Below are positions 50,342 to 63,098 of a stretch of 64,000 bases of DNA, one piece after another. Made by a program: the position numbers and the translations under genes. The notes beneath the pieces are model-generated. The model was given only the letters and a program-made list of their open reading frames with translations. It had not been told where the DNA came from and ran no database searches. This stretch comes from Mesaphorura yosii. Lineage: Eukaryota > Arthropoda > Collembola > Poduromorpha > Tullbergiidae. The stretch covers positions 162,137 through 226,136 of the forward strand of contig WIXG01000099.1 of NCBI GenBank assembly GCA_009869945.1, in the 5' to 3' direction. Position 1 is the stretch's first letter, and each line of letters begins with the position of its first letter.

Positions 50342-52642
50342 GTTTTCGTCTTTCTTTACTGCGTTCGATATACTGCATTGCGCATTTGCAACATTTTAAT
50401 TGCGAAACTTTATATTATGTACTTGAGTAAATAAATAAAAGTACGAAAATTAATTTACTGACGGTAAGTTGGAGAACAGCAGCGTTTCTTGAACTCTCAC
50501 AAAGCAAGAAGTTGGAAGATTTTTATCCTTCGTGTTCGTACGCGTGTCATGTTGGATAACTGCTTTGGGAGAAAGTGAGCTTTTTTCAATACAACTTTTC
50601 ATTGAAGTCATTCCAAATCCATGCAATTGCCTTTTCTATTGAAAGCAACAACAGTAAATAGGCGTAAAAGTAGTGAATAATGTATGGAGACATATTTTTT
50701 ACGATCCGCTCAAGATCGCTTATGAAATTTCGTCTTTCATCTCATTTAATGCAATACAAAGAACTTTGGCATTCTACATCATGTCATTCGAAACAGCGGA
50801 GATCAGAAGCCATAACTTCTTCTCATGAACTTATAGCGACCATTTCAAAAGCAAGACAAGCGGAGACAGAGAATACGAAGAAAAGCTGACAGATGAAACC
50901 AACGGAAAAGTGATTTCGGAAAAGTTCTTTACGTTGCAAGATTAATCCCTGATCTTGAGGAGATTTATGATATTTGATGTATGATATTTTGGGAACCGTC
51001 AAACAATGGGAATGAGTGAGGGGACAGGCTAAAGGTCACCAGACAGACAGGTCATAAATTTAGAAATAGTTCTTTCTATAAAATGATGTACGCTATTTAA
51101 AAGTAAAAAGGGACCAAAGAAAATAAGACCCGAAGCCAACCACCAATTAGCGCCTTTACACTACTTTGAACCCTTCCTAATTGGAAAGCCCGCTTGAAGC
51201 ATTGAAGTAGCTTTAGTTTTGTGTGGAGCATCTCTTTTACTGTATCTAATGGCTAAATACGACAAGAACTGGTTGCACTTACCATGAAAGTAATTTTGCG
51301 GGCCGCTCAAGCTTGCTTTCGGGACCAGGCAGAAGCAATCACAAGTGGGGCGTGATTCAGACCCTTATTTTACCTCATTTGGAGTGAAATGTGGATGATT
51401 AAATTTGTTAGAGGAGTAAGCACACTGTGCACTTTGCATTTGTTATTGCTCTATCAGAAACTGAATTCAGAAATCTTAAAAGCATTGAAAATTCAATGCA
51501 GGTTCAAATTGACACGACTGATGTAAATCCACCCAAAGAATGGTGAAACTGAAATTGTAGCTGGTCCAAACTGAGACAGAGTTGAAGATGAAATGAGACA
51601 GGGGCTGGATGAAACGGGCACAAGATAAAGACGGAGACAGAACGCTCCTCCGCTTCAGCCTCGCTTCTGGCGGCTGTACAGAAGGGGAAGCAGAAGCTGT
51701 GTCGTTGTTGCACAAATCTAAAGCTGGACCAAGCCAGTTTGAGTGAGACTCACTTGAGAACCAATGTTCAGTCCAGTTTCGCAACGCAAACAGGTCTAGA
51801 AAAGTGTCTCCTTAGTCGAATACTGAATTTTCAACACAAACAGCATGAGTAGCGAGAATTGGAAATATTTTTACCAGCCTTTCTTCCAGCACAGTGGAAT
51901 ATAAATACATTGTAAAACGAATGCTTATAAGCCAATTTAGAATACCAAAAAAACGCGCAACAAAAGATGCAGTGAGAGCACAATATTTTGTTAACATTCG
52001 ATCTTTGCACATTTTATTTCCACAAAGACAGTCAATATTTGAACCATTTTGCTACTTTTATGTCACATTGCCTTGAATTTAAGATGTGTACATTTCCAAA
52101 ATTCGCACTGCTCAAAGAATGCAGATCTTCCAGGTTCTCATTCATGACGGAGAAATGCGGCCATGCCACGCTGCATCGCATCAAGTAAGCTCAGTTCTTT
52201 CGTTCTCCACGACTAATTACCAATCCTTCCATTTCCGTACGCGAAATAATATCTATTTAACATTAAATGACCGTTACAATTTCCCGCACGGCATGACAGC
52301 GTGCCGGCACTAGTACGCGTCGCAGGCATCTTTATTAAAGACATGCTTGATTAAACGGAGGACATGACTTTCATCTTTTGGATGGCCGAACTTTCTTACG
52401 TCTACCTAAATTACACAGTTCAGTAGACTCTGAAAACTTCAATTCAACTAACCGAAACGCGGTTCCGAATCAGAAAGCGGAAGTTCGCGATGATCCTAAG
52501 GTTAGGAGCAAAATTTACTATTTTCCAACGGGTTCTGTTATTTCGTGTCGTAGGTCCATTTGATCACAGTTATTCATGAGATGACACGACACGGCTCAAT
52601 GATAAATAAACAAGTGTGCATCTTGCATATTGCAGCGTCTTT

Positions 52643-52694
52643 TGAGAAAGGAAAGTGAGAAAGGAAAGTGAGAAAGGAAAGCGAGAAAGGAAAG
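52643..52694. repeat. Four-copy 13-bp tandem repeat
   Basis: TGAGAAAGGAAAG is repeated four times without spacing; the fourth copy begins with C instead of T. It is purine-rich on the plus strand. A simple minisatellite. Confidence 0.85.
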
Positions 52695-55600
52695 CATGCG
52701 AAGCACGCAATAAACTTGCACCATGATTTTAATACCGCATTTCGCCCTGTTCCAAAATCCAACGAACAAGTTGTCTGGAAGGGAAAAATTAGAGGATTTT
52801 ATGTTGGTTCCCAGCCTGTGGCTTGCCCGCATTCGCATAACAGAAAGAATTCCGGCGAAGTTTAAAGTTGTCGCTTTGTACGACATGAGACGGACTTGAA
52901 CGCGGGCATGTTTTCTATTCTATTACAAGCCTGTTAGGCTTGAGAAGAAGGAGTGATGATATAATCTCTTAACGTCTTTAACTTGTTTCTGTATATTAAA
53001 TATTTGCATAACACCGCAAATGTTAATTTGCATGCAAATTTGTTTGTTGCAGTAGTAGAATGATAGTTTTATTATGGAAGGCAGAATCCTTGGTTCTCTG
53101 GAATTTAATTTTCCTCTCACCACTCTCTTTAGCTTCTGCTCTTCCAGCTGAAAATTCTCGGTCGATCGTCACAGCGTGAAATTAAAACCGTCCTTCATTC
53201 ATAATGAATCCAGTTTGTATCCTACATGAATTATTTGCTTTGATGAAACTGGAGCCAGTGCCATAAATAGAATACTTTAATTGGAAAGAACTTAGGTAGC
53301 TAATTTTGGGAAGAAATTCATGCACTCAAAGAATGGAAGAGAGAAACAATTGAACTTATTTCATGTCGGAAGGTGGAAAGCAAGCTTTAAAAAATTTTCT
53401 GCCAGGGAGTAAATAATTTGGATTTAAATATTTTATAAACTTTGGTCTGTACAAGCGCAAACCTCACCTGAAAATAAACAATTTGCTGGCGTATGAAAAA
53501 GGAAGTCAGGTGAAATTCCTCTGGTGATAATTTAAGGCCACTTAAACTTCTTATGTCTTTTCAATGTCAAATGATTATTATGCTTGGGACAGCGAAATAA
53601 AATACCCACAAAGACAAACGAAATATCGGCGGTACACGCACACGTGCAAAAAGATTACCTGTACTGCTTGCTATGAAGATACCAAGTAAAAAGATATTCC
53701 CTGTACTATGCAGCTGGAGGGAAAGTCTCTCGCTGCAAGCCCGAATGAACAAACTTTTAAGGTTCAATGAATAAATTTCCGTTTTCGTTGGACGCGTTTG
53801 ATGACAATTACAGACAGGAAGCTCAGGCAAATTTCAATTTCAGGGTTCTGTACTAACAACATGGGTCGTGCAATCGTATGCCATAATTTTGTTTACATTC
53901 ACTTTGAGATCAGCGCAGTCTTAATCATAGACCATCCAGTGACGTTGTTATAAAGGGTAACGAGGTACGGACTACTTGTAAGGCGCCTAGTCACTTCAAA
54001 AATCTCTTGAGATTGTGAGATCAAAGCAGAGTTATTACACTTCAGAGCTGTCTTTTTGTAGTTGAAGAAGATTTTTCAAAAGAATTCATTCGTGCCTCGC
54101 GAAGAGGAAAGTCGATGAAATATTCAGTTCTTGCACTATCAAAAACTTGTATTATTTCATTTCCAATCTGCCATTACGCGTGTCCTTTCTCAAAAAATTG
54201 AAGTGTTCCATTAGTCCAAGATACGGGTCGGTGTTTGGAAAATTGCTGGACATTTTCTTGCTGCTTGATTGCGGAGAATATTCCTCGAAAAAAGGTAGAC
54301 CAAGAAGATACGGAGTGGTCATTTTCGCTATTCAACATCTGTCACCTTGGGTGATTTTCCCATAATAATGACATCCGACTAATGAATTGGACAGGACCTC
54401 GGGATTTATGGGATATAAGTCCGGTCCTCATCGACAATTATCGTATGGAGAAGAACTCACTTTTATTGGTATTCTCCTGCGATTCCATTTGAATAATGCT
54501 GGTCAGCGTGTCAAGTCCATGTCCTGATAGAAAACGTTCTGACAGCAGCGTGGCTTTCGACGGCGCCATTGTTGAGGACGACTAAGACTACGACAGGTGC
54601 CAGTGCGTTGTGGGGTTGGACATTGAGACATAATTCGCAGAATGCGACCGCGAAGACAAGTATTAATATCAAGCTCACAATGTGTGTTGATGCTGACCGT
54701 CTTATAATGGCGATGGGACAAGGCAACGTCAAAAGAAGAAAAGATTGATTCATTAAGCTGTCAAGTTTTTTTGTACAGAACATTATTTTTGGTTTTTGTG
54801 CTCGCTTTCTCCAAGGCGAAGTTTTCCACTCCTCAATATGTACGTGGAAAGAGAGTGAAGTGAAATATGAGCCTAAATTGAAAAGCTAAGTAGCTCTTCC
54901 GATTGATATGCGAATGACGGGCCATTATGTGCAGAAATGGTTGGGCCAAGTAGGCGAGACACAAGGTTACCACGCGTGGCTTGATTTGCATTAGAGCTTA
55001 GCTTGATCAATGGGTTTCCCTAAACGCATACATAAGGCCGCATAGCGACCATTGCTTTACACTGTCATTTGTTAATGGAAGCAGTCACCACTACCTTTGT
55101 TTTCTCCCAAGCTGCATTCCTGAGCCTGGGAAATTATTTGAATGCAGCATGTGGGTTGATTAGCATCTTCCCAAGTCAATCTGAACGCCAACACCATTGC
55201 TACTCAAACTAAGGGAAAATTTTGGACATTAATCAACACTTTTCTATATTTGAATCTTCACATACATACACTTAATGTTATAAAAGACAAACAAAAACTG
55301 AAACTGACGACACTGGCGAGGCTTGAAATTGTCCAGCTGACAAAAGCTACTTCAGCTTTGAACTCCTTGTTCGAAGTGCGTCATCTAATAATTTCGGGGT
55401 TGTAAAGGCAATCCGAGGCAAGCTCTATCACTCTGTCTCATTTTAGGCTCAACTATCAATTGCTTGCCATCGTTCATGATCTTGTAATTCATGTGCTGTC
55501 GTCAGCAATAATGAATAGCACTGAATGTCTGTACGAACCTCCGTGAGTTCCGACAATTTGGAAGCTTAAGCTACAAAACAGGCTTCCGTCCTGAGTGAAA

Positions 55601-56101
55601 CAAACCATTAGTTAGCCGGCTTGCTTAAATAATAATTGAAGCAGGATATTTTTGCTTGTAATTCAATGTCAATGCAAAATTGCCAATGCCTAGAAAGATT
55701 CAGACTTTTCATCGTGGCCGAAGCATGACACGCGAACCACCTGCCATACGTAGTCATTCGCATTTCACCTCGTCTCATTCATCCCTTCCATGCATTCATT
55801 CATTCAAAATTCAATTAAAACAGAGTTATTGTTCGACGGTGCTTAATTACATAGTCAAAAAAGATTTCACACACGATGATCGGATGTCGCGCAGCAATTA
55901 CCTCGTTCCCTCCTTTTGTTGACCGTTCGACCATTTTATTTCAATGGAACTTTGTTCCAATCCTGAAAGGGAGGACGGGCTAACATGATGTAATTTAATT
56001 TATTTTATTTTTCAGCTCCTCATTATAAACTAGTACCAGTTTTAATTGAGTTATTACTTTAAGACTGGATCGTTTATCAAATTAATTCAGATTTGAAGAG
56101 G

Positions 56102-56109
56102 TATAAAAG
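56102..56109 (+). promoter_or_regulatory. TATA box of the OBP-like gene
   Basis: TATAAAAG lies 107 bp before the ATG at 56209, a normal distance for an intronless leader of about 75 nt. It fits a strongly and tissue-specifically transcribed secreted-protein gene. Confidence 0.6.
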
Positions 56110-56208
56110 TATGAAGCGATCCATGAGCAAACATAGCAAATACTTCTCGCAGTCTTTAGCAAACTTCTAGAAACTGACTGGATCCTAATTCTCAAGGCTA
56201 AGGCAAAG

Positions 56209-57070
56209 ATGAAGCTTTCAGTAATCTCATTTGCCATTCTTGTCGGTGCAATGGCTCTCACACTGTGTCTGTTGGTAAGTTGTGTTCTGCACGATCCTCG
56301 CGACCCGTCTTTTAACTGCGGTTTTACTAACCAAACACGTTTTGCAGGGCACTGACGCTCAAGAAGAAATGCTGTGCCGTGGACAGAAGTTGAATTTGAC
56401 GCAACAACAAATGAATTTTATAGTTGACTGTCTCAAGGAATTTGGCTTCAATTCGGTGTGGGACGTCAGTCCGGATAAAATGGCTGTATGAACTTCAATT
56501 TATGGACGAACATAAGAATGACTGTACACATTTTCCTGACTTTTGCACATTTGAACAGTGTTTCGGTGTCTGCGCCATGGAGAAGAAGGGACTGGTAGGG
56601 GTCAAGTTGAAATTCCACAGAATTAAACTATTTCATTTGACATATCTCATTTCAAATTAATTTTTGCTTATAATATTACTTTAATCACTTAGCTCACAGC
56701 AGACGGCAAGTTAGATCATGATAAAATATACGATTACATCTATCATATGATGAAACCGGACGAAGTTCGTAAACCACTGATGGACGGAACGGAGAAATGC
56801 ATCAAGGACCACGGTAAAGACGCCTAGCGATTAACGCTCATGAACTTGAAAGTCATTTCTAATGTTGTGATTTTTGCAATTACGAACTCGTTGCAGGCAC
56901 TCAAGTGAAATCCCCCAACGATCCAACTTGCTCTCAGTACATGGAAACTGGGCAATGCGTGCATATGTTGTTCCACGACGTAAGTCTTGCCTTGATTTTC
57001 AATCATAAAATGAAAATGAGTCACTTGCAGATACGTTTGTTGTTTTATAATTCAGATTTGCAACAACTGA
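56209..57070 (+). CDS. Secreted odorant-binding-protein-like (PBP/GOBP) protein with ten cysteines
   Basis: Six exons, 159 aa: 56209-56274, 56348-56464, 56517-56594, 56693-56813, 56897-56979, 57056-57070. The first exon is a signal peptide (MKLSVISFAILVGAMALT). The classical OBP spacings are present: two cysteines three residues apart (CFGVC) and, near the end, a pair eight residues apart (CSQYMETGQC), with a further cysteine in EKCIKDHG between them. The mature part has ten cysteines, more than the six of classical OBPs (extra ones in LCRG, NDC, DFC and the terminal ICNN), so additional disulfides are likely. OBP-like proteins bind small hydrophobic ligands in extracellular fluid; ligand and tissue are unknown. 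The last exon is uncertain: an alternative acceptor at 57030 would give a longer, cysteine-free end. Exon 3 uses a plain AAG acceptor. Confidence 0.8.
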
Positions 57071-57214
57071 TCAGCAACTAATAGATTACCTGGACTGTCA
57101 TCGGACTCAAGACTTATGGCTCAACTGCTAAATCGGTACTATCTACCTCACTTCCACCGTTAAGAATTATTCTCATTTCCAATTCGTGTATCGCAGCGCG
57201 CTTGACCTCGAGCA

Positions 57215-57220
57215 AATAAA
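57215..57220 (+). terminator. Polyadenylation signal of the OBP-like gene
   Basis: AATAAA lies 145 bp past the modelled stop codon and well before the next gene. Confidence 0.5.
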
Positions 57221-57678
57221 CAAATCAATCTTTGTGCAAGCATACATATCTCATCTACAGTTTCATTCTCATTCATTGGGAGGAGGTTCATTCAGATTGT
57301 AAGACAACGATGGGCAGAATACTATTTATTTTATTTTAGTAGCCAGTCCGAGAAGGTCATGATCATCTGGATGAAGGATTGCCAAGGGCATTCAGTTCTT
57401 TACACACAAGTGTTCATGGTTGGTACATCACTGGCTTCAGTTAAGTATGCAGCTAAGATTACAAAACACTCGACCTGTAATGTAATGGACAGCTTATGCA
57501 GCGGTCCGGCGCACTGATTGAAATCCCAATCTTTCTACTCTAATCATGTCTAATCCTCAAGGCAGAAACAGATTTACCCAATCCATACTAAACAAATATT
57601 ACAAATAAGCGTGAAAGCTATTTTGAAGGTGACAATCGATAATTTTGTTCAGAATAGTAGTTGAATCTCAAGTGCATC

Positions 57679-59671
57679 ATGTTCAAGAACGCTGTTACTC
57701 GTGCTGCAGTTGCCAAGAATCTGAAGCTAGCGAGACAGTTTTCCACCAAATTAGAAGATGTTGAGCTGACCACTAAACGCTTCAGGAATTCGAATCTCAA
57801 ACGTGGTGCTTTTGGTGTCCTTCAAGAGAATGATCTTAAAATATTTGAGAGAATACTGGACAAACACAGAGTGATAACAGACGAGTCCGAACTTCTTGGT
57901 CATAATGTCGATTGGCTTCGTATGGTCAGAGGTGAACACCACCAGCCAACTTTCAAGTGTCGTATGATGGTTAAGAAAGATTCGAAATATTTCAGGCGGA
58001 GGACGAGTCGTGCTGAAACCCAAGTCAACTGCCGAAGTCGGTGAAATATTGAAGTACTGCCACAAACGGACATTGGCAGTGGTGCCACAAGGAGGCAACA
58101 CAGGAATCGTGGGCGGGGCAGTGCCGGTTTTTGACGAAATCATTGTGTCAACCTCGTTATTGAATTCTATTGTCAAGTTTGACGAAGTTGCAGGTTGGTA
58201 TAAATTCACACACGCGATTGACGCTTTATTCCGTTTTCTCTTTTTGATTTTTGAGTAAAATGGCAATTCGTATACAACAAGTTTCATGTGTTACGCAACC
58301 TCGCAACAGGCATTTTGGTATGCCAAGCTGGTTGTGTTCTGGAAACATTAACCACTCATTTGGAAGAAAACTACGGCTGGACAATGCCGTTAGATCTGGG
58401 AGCGAAAGGAACGTGCCAGATTGGAGGAAACATTTCCACGAACGCAGGTGGTCAACGTGTGGTGCGCTATGGAAGCTTGCACTCGACTGTTCTTGGCGTG
58501 GAAGCTGTAAGATCGGCAACAACTGCACATGAATACATGAGCAATGCGTGCAGTGAATTTCGATTACAAGTTCTCTTAACTGTATTTTAATTGCACGCAG
58601 GTTACAGCTGATGGAACCATATTAGATTGCATGAGCACCATGAAAAAAGACAACACAGGTTACGATTTGAAGCATCTATTTATTGGATCAGAAGGAACGC
58701 TGGGAATCGTCACACAAGTCGCGATACAATGCCCAATTAAGCCCAAGTCAATTAACTGTACAATTTTAGGTTAGAACGTTAGGATTTTGGAATAGAAAGA
58801 GACAAACACTTCTTACGTGTAACATTTTTGAAACCAGGAACCCCGAACTTCAAGAATGTCATCAAAGCATTAAAATTAGCCAGAACGGACTTGAATGAAA
58901 TTATCTCATCGTTTGAGTACATGGACTTGGAGACTATGAAAGCCGTCACGAGCAAGTTAGGACTCAAGTGGGTCTTGCCAGAGTATTCATTCTACATGCT
59001 GGTTGAAGTGGCTGGTTCAAACGCGGATCATGACAAAGAAAAACTGGACAACTATTTACAAAATCTTATGAAGAACGAAATTGTAGCGGATGGAATTGTG
59101 GCATCGAGTGAGCAGGATCGGCAGGTAAAAAGTTAGCTTATTGCAATGTTCGGAGAATATTTTGATGTGCTGCTCTATGCTTCCCCATCAGGCTATTTGG
59201 GAGTTACGTGAACGAGCTGCTGAAGCGCTGAACACTGGCGAATTTTTCTACTCTTACGATGTCTCAATTCCAGTGGACCAATTTGAACAGATCATCATTG
59301 ACCTGAGACAACGAGTTGGTTCGCTTGCGACGCGCTGTTGTGGATTTGGGCATTTGGGTTGGTCGAGTTTCTTCATATTGAACTTGCTATTTATTGTTCT
59401 CATGAACCTTAATTGTACAGGTGACGGAAATATTCATGTCAACGTAACTTCCCCTGAGTTTGACGAGAACGTTCTTAACAAGATCGAACCCTTCCTGTAC
59501 GAATGGGTGGCGAAGTACAAGGGAAGCGTCAGCTCGGAACACGGTCTCGGGTTCAAGAAGAAGCAATTCCTGCCTTACTCCAAGCCTAGTCCTACAATTC
59601 AAGCCATGAAACAGATAAAACAGTTGTTTGACCCAAAAGGAATATTAAACCCGTACAAAGTTTTACCTTAG
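57679..59671 (+). CDS. D2HGDH: D-2-hydroxyglutarate dehydrogenase, mitochondrial
   Basis: Seven exons in phase, 506 aa: 57679-57931, 57996-58193, 58310-58506, 58601-58769, 58838-59124, 59192-59357, 59421-59671. The FAD enzyme oxidises D-2-hydroxyglutarate to 2-oxoglutarate in the matrix and passes electrons toward ETF. Seen: an Arg/Lys-rich leader ending ARQFSTK, a good presequence cleavage context; the FAD-binding loop [46 protein letters not shown]; the metal-site phrase [13 protein letters not shown] formed across the exon 6/7 join; and SSEHGLG near the end. Length matches the family (human about 520). The chosen ATG is the first in frame; the preceding in-frame codons start at a TTG. No defects seen. 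An ATTAAA lies 88 bp past the stop. Confidence 0.95.
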
Positions 59672-59758
59672 GTGACCACGTGCCGTGAATTCGATTTATT
59701 CAAAGCACTTACTGGCTTACAAAGTTTTCACTTAGCATGTGCATTTAGCTGTCCTTAA

Positions 59759-59764
59759 ATTAAA
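59759..59764 (+). terminator. Polyadenylation signal of D2HGDH (candidate)
   Basis: ATTAAA 88 bp past the stop codon, the commonest variant hexamer. Confidence 0.4.
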
Positions 59765-61374
59765 AAGCCTCCCCTACATACGTCGTCTACTCCAAGCACG
59801 TGACCATCTTCACATTGCAGGGGTTTACTGATAGCGATTGAGAACAGTACTCCTTTTTTGCCGTGTTTTGAATTAGTCCGAAAGCGGTGGAAATCGATGA
59901 ATTCAGAGCTTCAGTTTTTAAGGGGTTCGCTGGAACTAATGCGAAATTCGCGAAAGATTATCTGTGATTGGCGTCACTTCGTAAGGGGACGATAGGATTT
60001 TCGACATCGTGACCCATCACAGAAGCTGACCGCACACGAGCTGAGAACCCATACAACAGCACACTTACAATCCATAAGGAAGCGGGCCACATTTACTGAA
60101 GTTGTGGTGATCAGAAGCCTCATAACTCATGAGTGAACGCACTAATTAAACCATTGGAAGTGAGCGGCCAGTTTCTGCACCACCTAAGATTTGAAATAAT
60201 TACTTTCTTACTTATTAATGATACAAGACCCTTCAACCATACAGTTAGCATTATTATGTCATTTATAGTCGACAATTTGCACGGGCAGAAGCGAAGACGC
60301 TAAGACTTTTGAGTCATACGCATGAGTTTCGCAGAAACTCTCATTAAAATAAGGTAGTAGCAATTCGAGGTAGCAAACATTTATGCATGCGTTTTTTGCC
60401 TTATATTGTGTTATCACACAAGTAAAGTTTGTACATCTCATCATCTGACAGTTTTATACACGTTTTTATTCCATATGTCAACACTATTTTTGTAATCTTT
60501 TATAGAAAAGGTTGCCACGAAGCAGGGAAGCCTACAAAAGTTGTCGCCGCATGTAAACAAGTCCTGACTAAAAATAGATGTGGTTATCCAATTTCTAATT
60601 CAAATCTAAAGAAATTATTCACGTCTCAGATCAACGTCCTGGAAATCTTCCGGTCTTGGGTGTGAAGTGATCCTTTCTAATTTTACTCACGTACGACTGC
60701 CATGTGGCATTGGTCGTGACAAACTGACCGGTCAATAGTCAATTTACCATATTTACGCTGAAGTTTTTTTTTTTAATCTCGAGGACCACTTCTCAATACA
60801 TGCTCTGTGCGATACAGTTCCGGCTGTTCAACTGGGATACGCATTGTGGCACTCAGCAATGCTTTCATTGAAATAAAGGCCTGCGGTCAATTTTTGATGG
60901 TAACCAGGGCGGCTGGAGATTGCTGGTCGTCGCCGGAGCCTCGTAAGGATGGCGAAAGTAGCAATTTTTCCCATGGGCAAGTTGGATGATTTATATGGGA
61001 AAGTTTTGTTGATTTCGGTCAGTTACATTTTCAGTAAACATTGTGGGAACTCCACAAAAACACAAATTGATGAAAGTATTGAACACGGTTACCTGAATTT
61101 TAATTGATGCCTGAAGTTGTATTGCACAATTCCTGTCTCGCAAACAACTGAACTTTCGTGCTTTATAACTCGTAGCTGGTTTGCGGTAAAATAATAGGAG
61201 AAGGTGTTATGTTAAAGGTTGTGGCAAGTCTAAGGAAGCTTCCTCAGTTGACCATTGCTTCCTAAGCTGCTCATTGCGAAGTAAATGGGTTCAAGCTGTA
61301 TAAGAACACAATTGCTCAGTGCTGGTCGTGGACTTGTGAAACTATGGAGTCTGCTCGCGTCATTTCACGTTTTC

Positions 61375-61535
61375 TTCGCTAAAATTCCCATAACCTTCGA
61401 ACGATCGGTTGGATTCTCATGAAAATTGCAAACAAATTCATGTGAATGATTCCAATGATATATGACACTTGACCCCACTCATTCCAGATTTAGCTGTAGG
61501 GGGAGACAATCGTTATTGGGCACCCTGTATATTCA
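61375..61535. repeat. Possible dispersed repeat fragment
   Basis: CATAACCTTCGAACGATCGG and the following GATTCTCATGAAAATTGCA, ending in GGGCACCCTGTATATTC, resemble a motif pair seen in many arthropod dispersed repeats (a CATAACTTTTGAACGG-like block near a GGG-ACCCTGTA end). Recognised from general pattern only; borders are unknown. Confidence 0.3.
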
Positions 61536-63004
61536 GGAGTGCAATTCCTCTTTGTGATTCGGTATGGGTGTTTTGTAGAAAAAAAATGATTGCTTGCTGC
61601 CTATTTCTTTGAAGTGCACATCTAGAATTGCACGTATCATTTTAAGAGGCTGATTCAAGGAAAATTTTGATAAAAGACTCCGTGCTGTGATTCTTGGAAA
61701 TGCAGACCTATAGGAGGATCAGGTTCTCCTCCTGGCCTATCATTAAACTTCCGATCTCATCGCCTCCAACAGAGCCTGAGTTTCAAAATAAAAGATCAGG
61801 CCTAGGCCTCATAAATGGTTACCTTGATATTAAAATCCTAAACCTGATCTGCCTATCCCTCGAGTTTCCAATTAGGATTTCAAACATAGTCTTTCTGGGA
61901 ACTGTGAGCTAATTGCTTTCAACTTCGCGATACACTAGAATTATTCGATGATCAGGGGCCCTGAGTATAACCATGGCCTAGAGAATTGGAATGTGAGTGC
62001 ACAAACCGATCGTGATATGCAGAGAAAGAACTAAAAACTTGCAACTTTTTACGAACATGTTCAGCAAGAGAAGATCAAAGATTCGCCATGTGAAATGCAA
62101 CGACATCTCGAGCCCTGAGTTGTAACCGTTGCGCCGTCCATTGTCGACTTTCTCATGCTTTGTACGGTTTGGTACGATTCATAAAATCTGGACTTGGGCC
62201 AATTTATTCGAGAAAGTCAGCGAATAGTTAGCTACCTTGTACTTGGTCAGCTACTGGAAAGATATTATACGGCTATTGCTCAGGCTATGGGGTTAATAAA
62301 TACTTAAACAGGCAGAATGATGCAATTTTTTCTTTATTTCTGCCCGTGATTGGAAACAGTCATGATGTCAGAGTGAGCAATTTCTTATTTTCTGAAACAA
62401 TCCCATTTTTATTCTAAACACGTGTCTCATAATTTTTATATCAATATATGGATGCTCATTAAATTAAGAATTGAACATTGAAAAATAACTGCTTAACAGT
62501 ATTTTTACACTTTGCTCGTTAAGCAGAAAACGAGGGCAAAGTACGAGAACAGTAATTTCATTTAAATATCATTGGACGCATTCGCTTAATCACAGTTATC
62601 ACACCATTTGACTTCATAGCACTACTTGACAGGACGCATTCTTCAAAATTACCGACTTTGTTATCAAATTATTATCTGTTCCTAATCAAGTTTGAACTTG
62701 AACAAGAAGTTTTACATTGATAATCTAGCTAGGAATTTGTTTACTTACAAACGAATGAGTATTCTTTTCAAAATAACAATGATTTGTGACAAATCTTAAT
62801 AAGTCCAGTCCCCATATAATCGTAGTGTCACTACCGTGGGACCGACCGAACCGATAGGCAAATGAGCTTAAGATAATCAAACGAGCCGAGGGTAGGCTCT
62901 ACTCTGCACGGCGCGCTTACCCGACCCTGTGCTTTATCTCACTGCCGTACATCAGCGCGACGTTACCTTGCGCTTTCGTTCTTTCACTCACTGGCTTGGA
63001 TAAT

Positions 63005-63025
63005 GCCAGCCACTAAGTGGCTGGC
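63005..63025. repeat. Perfect 10-bp palindrome with 1-nt centre
   Basis: GCCAGCCACT and AGTGGCTGGC face each other around one A, about 75 bp downstream of the second receptor's stop codon (which is on the minus strand). It could form a stem in that gene's 3' untranslated RNA. Confidence 0.55.
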
Positions 63026-63098
63026 TAAGGAGCTGGTATGAAGTACAACCGTTTGATAGTTTTAACATCGAACTTACTAAAAGAGCCTAAGAATTTTG

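Larger units (their letters stand above)
44271..56101. other. Gene-poor 11.8-kb interval with two miniature transposons
   Basis: No recognisable gene. It contains the receptor promoter side at its left end and the OBP promoter at its right end. Two short inverted-repeat elements (44930-45002 and 47469-48041), a hairpin (50317-50341) and a 13-bp tandem repeat (52643-52694) are listed separately. A 95-codon ATG-initiated minus-strand frame at 48245-48532 has no recognisable similarity. Confidence 0.45.
59672..63098. other. Intergenic, no gene recognised
   Basis: No protein family, RNA gene or complete element seen. It includes a likely dispersed-repeat fragment (61375-61535) and a GC-richer patch with a palindrome (63005-63025). 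The right end is the 3' flank of the second receptor gene. Confidence 0.45.

Noticed and set aside
60763-60775. Run of T residues
   Set aside because: A simple homopolymer near no gene end; considered as a poly(A) tail of a retroelement, but no element body was seen beside it.
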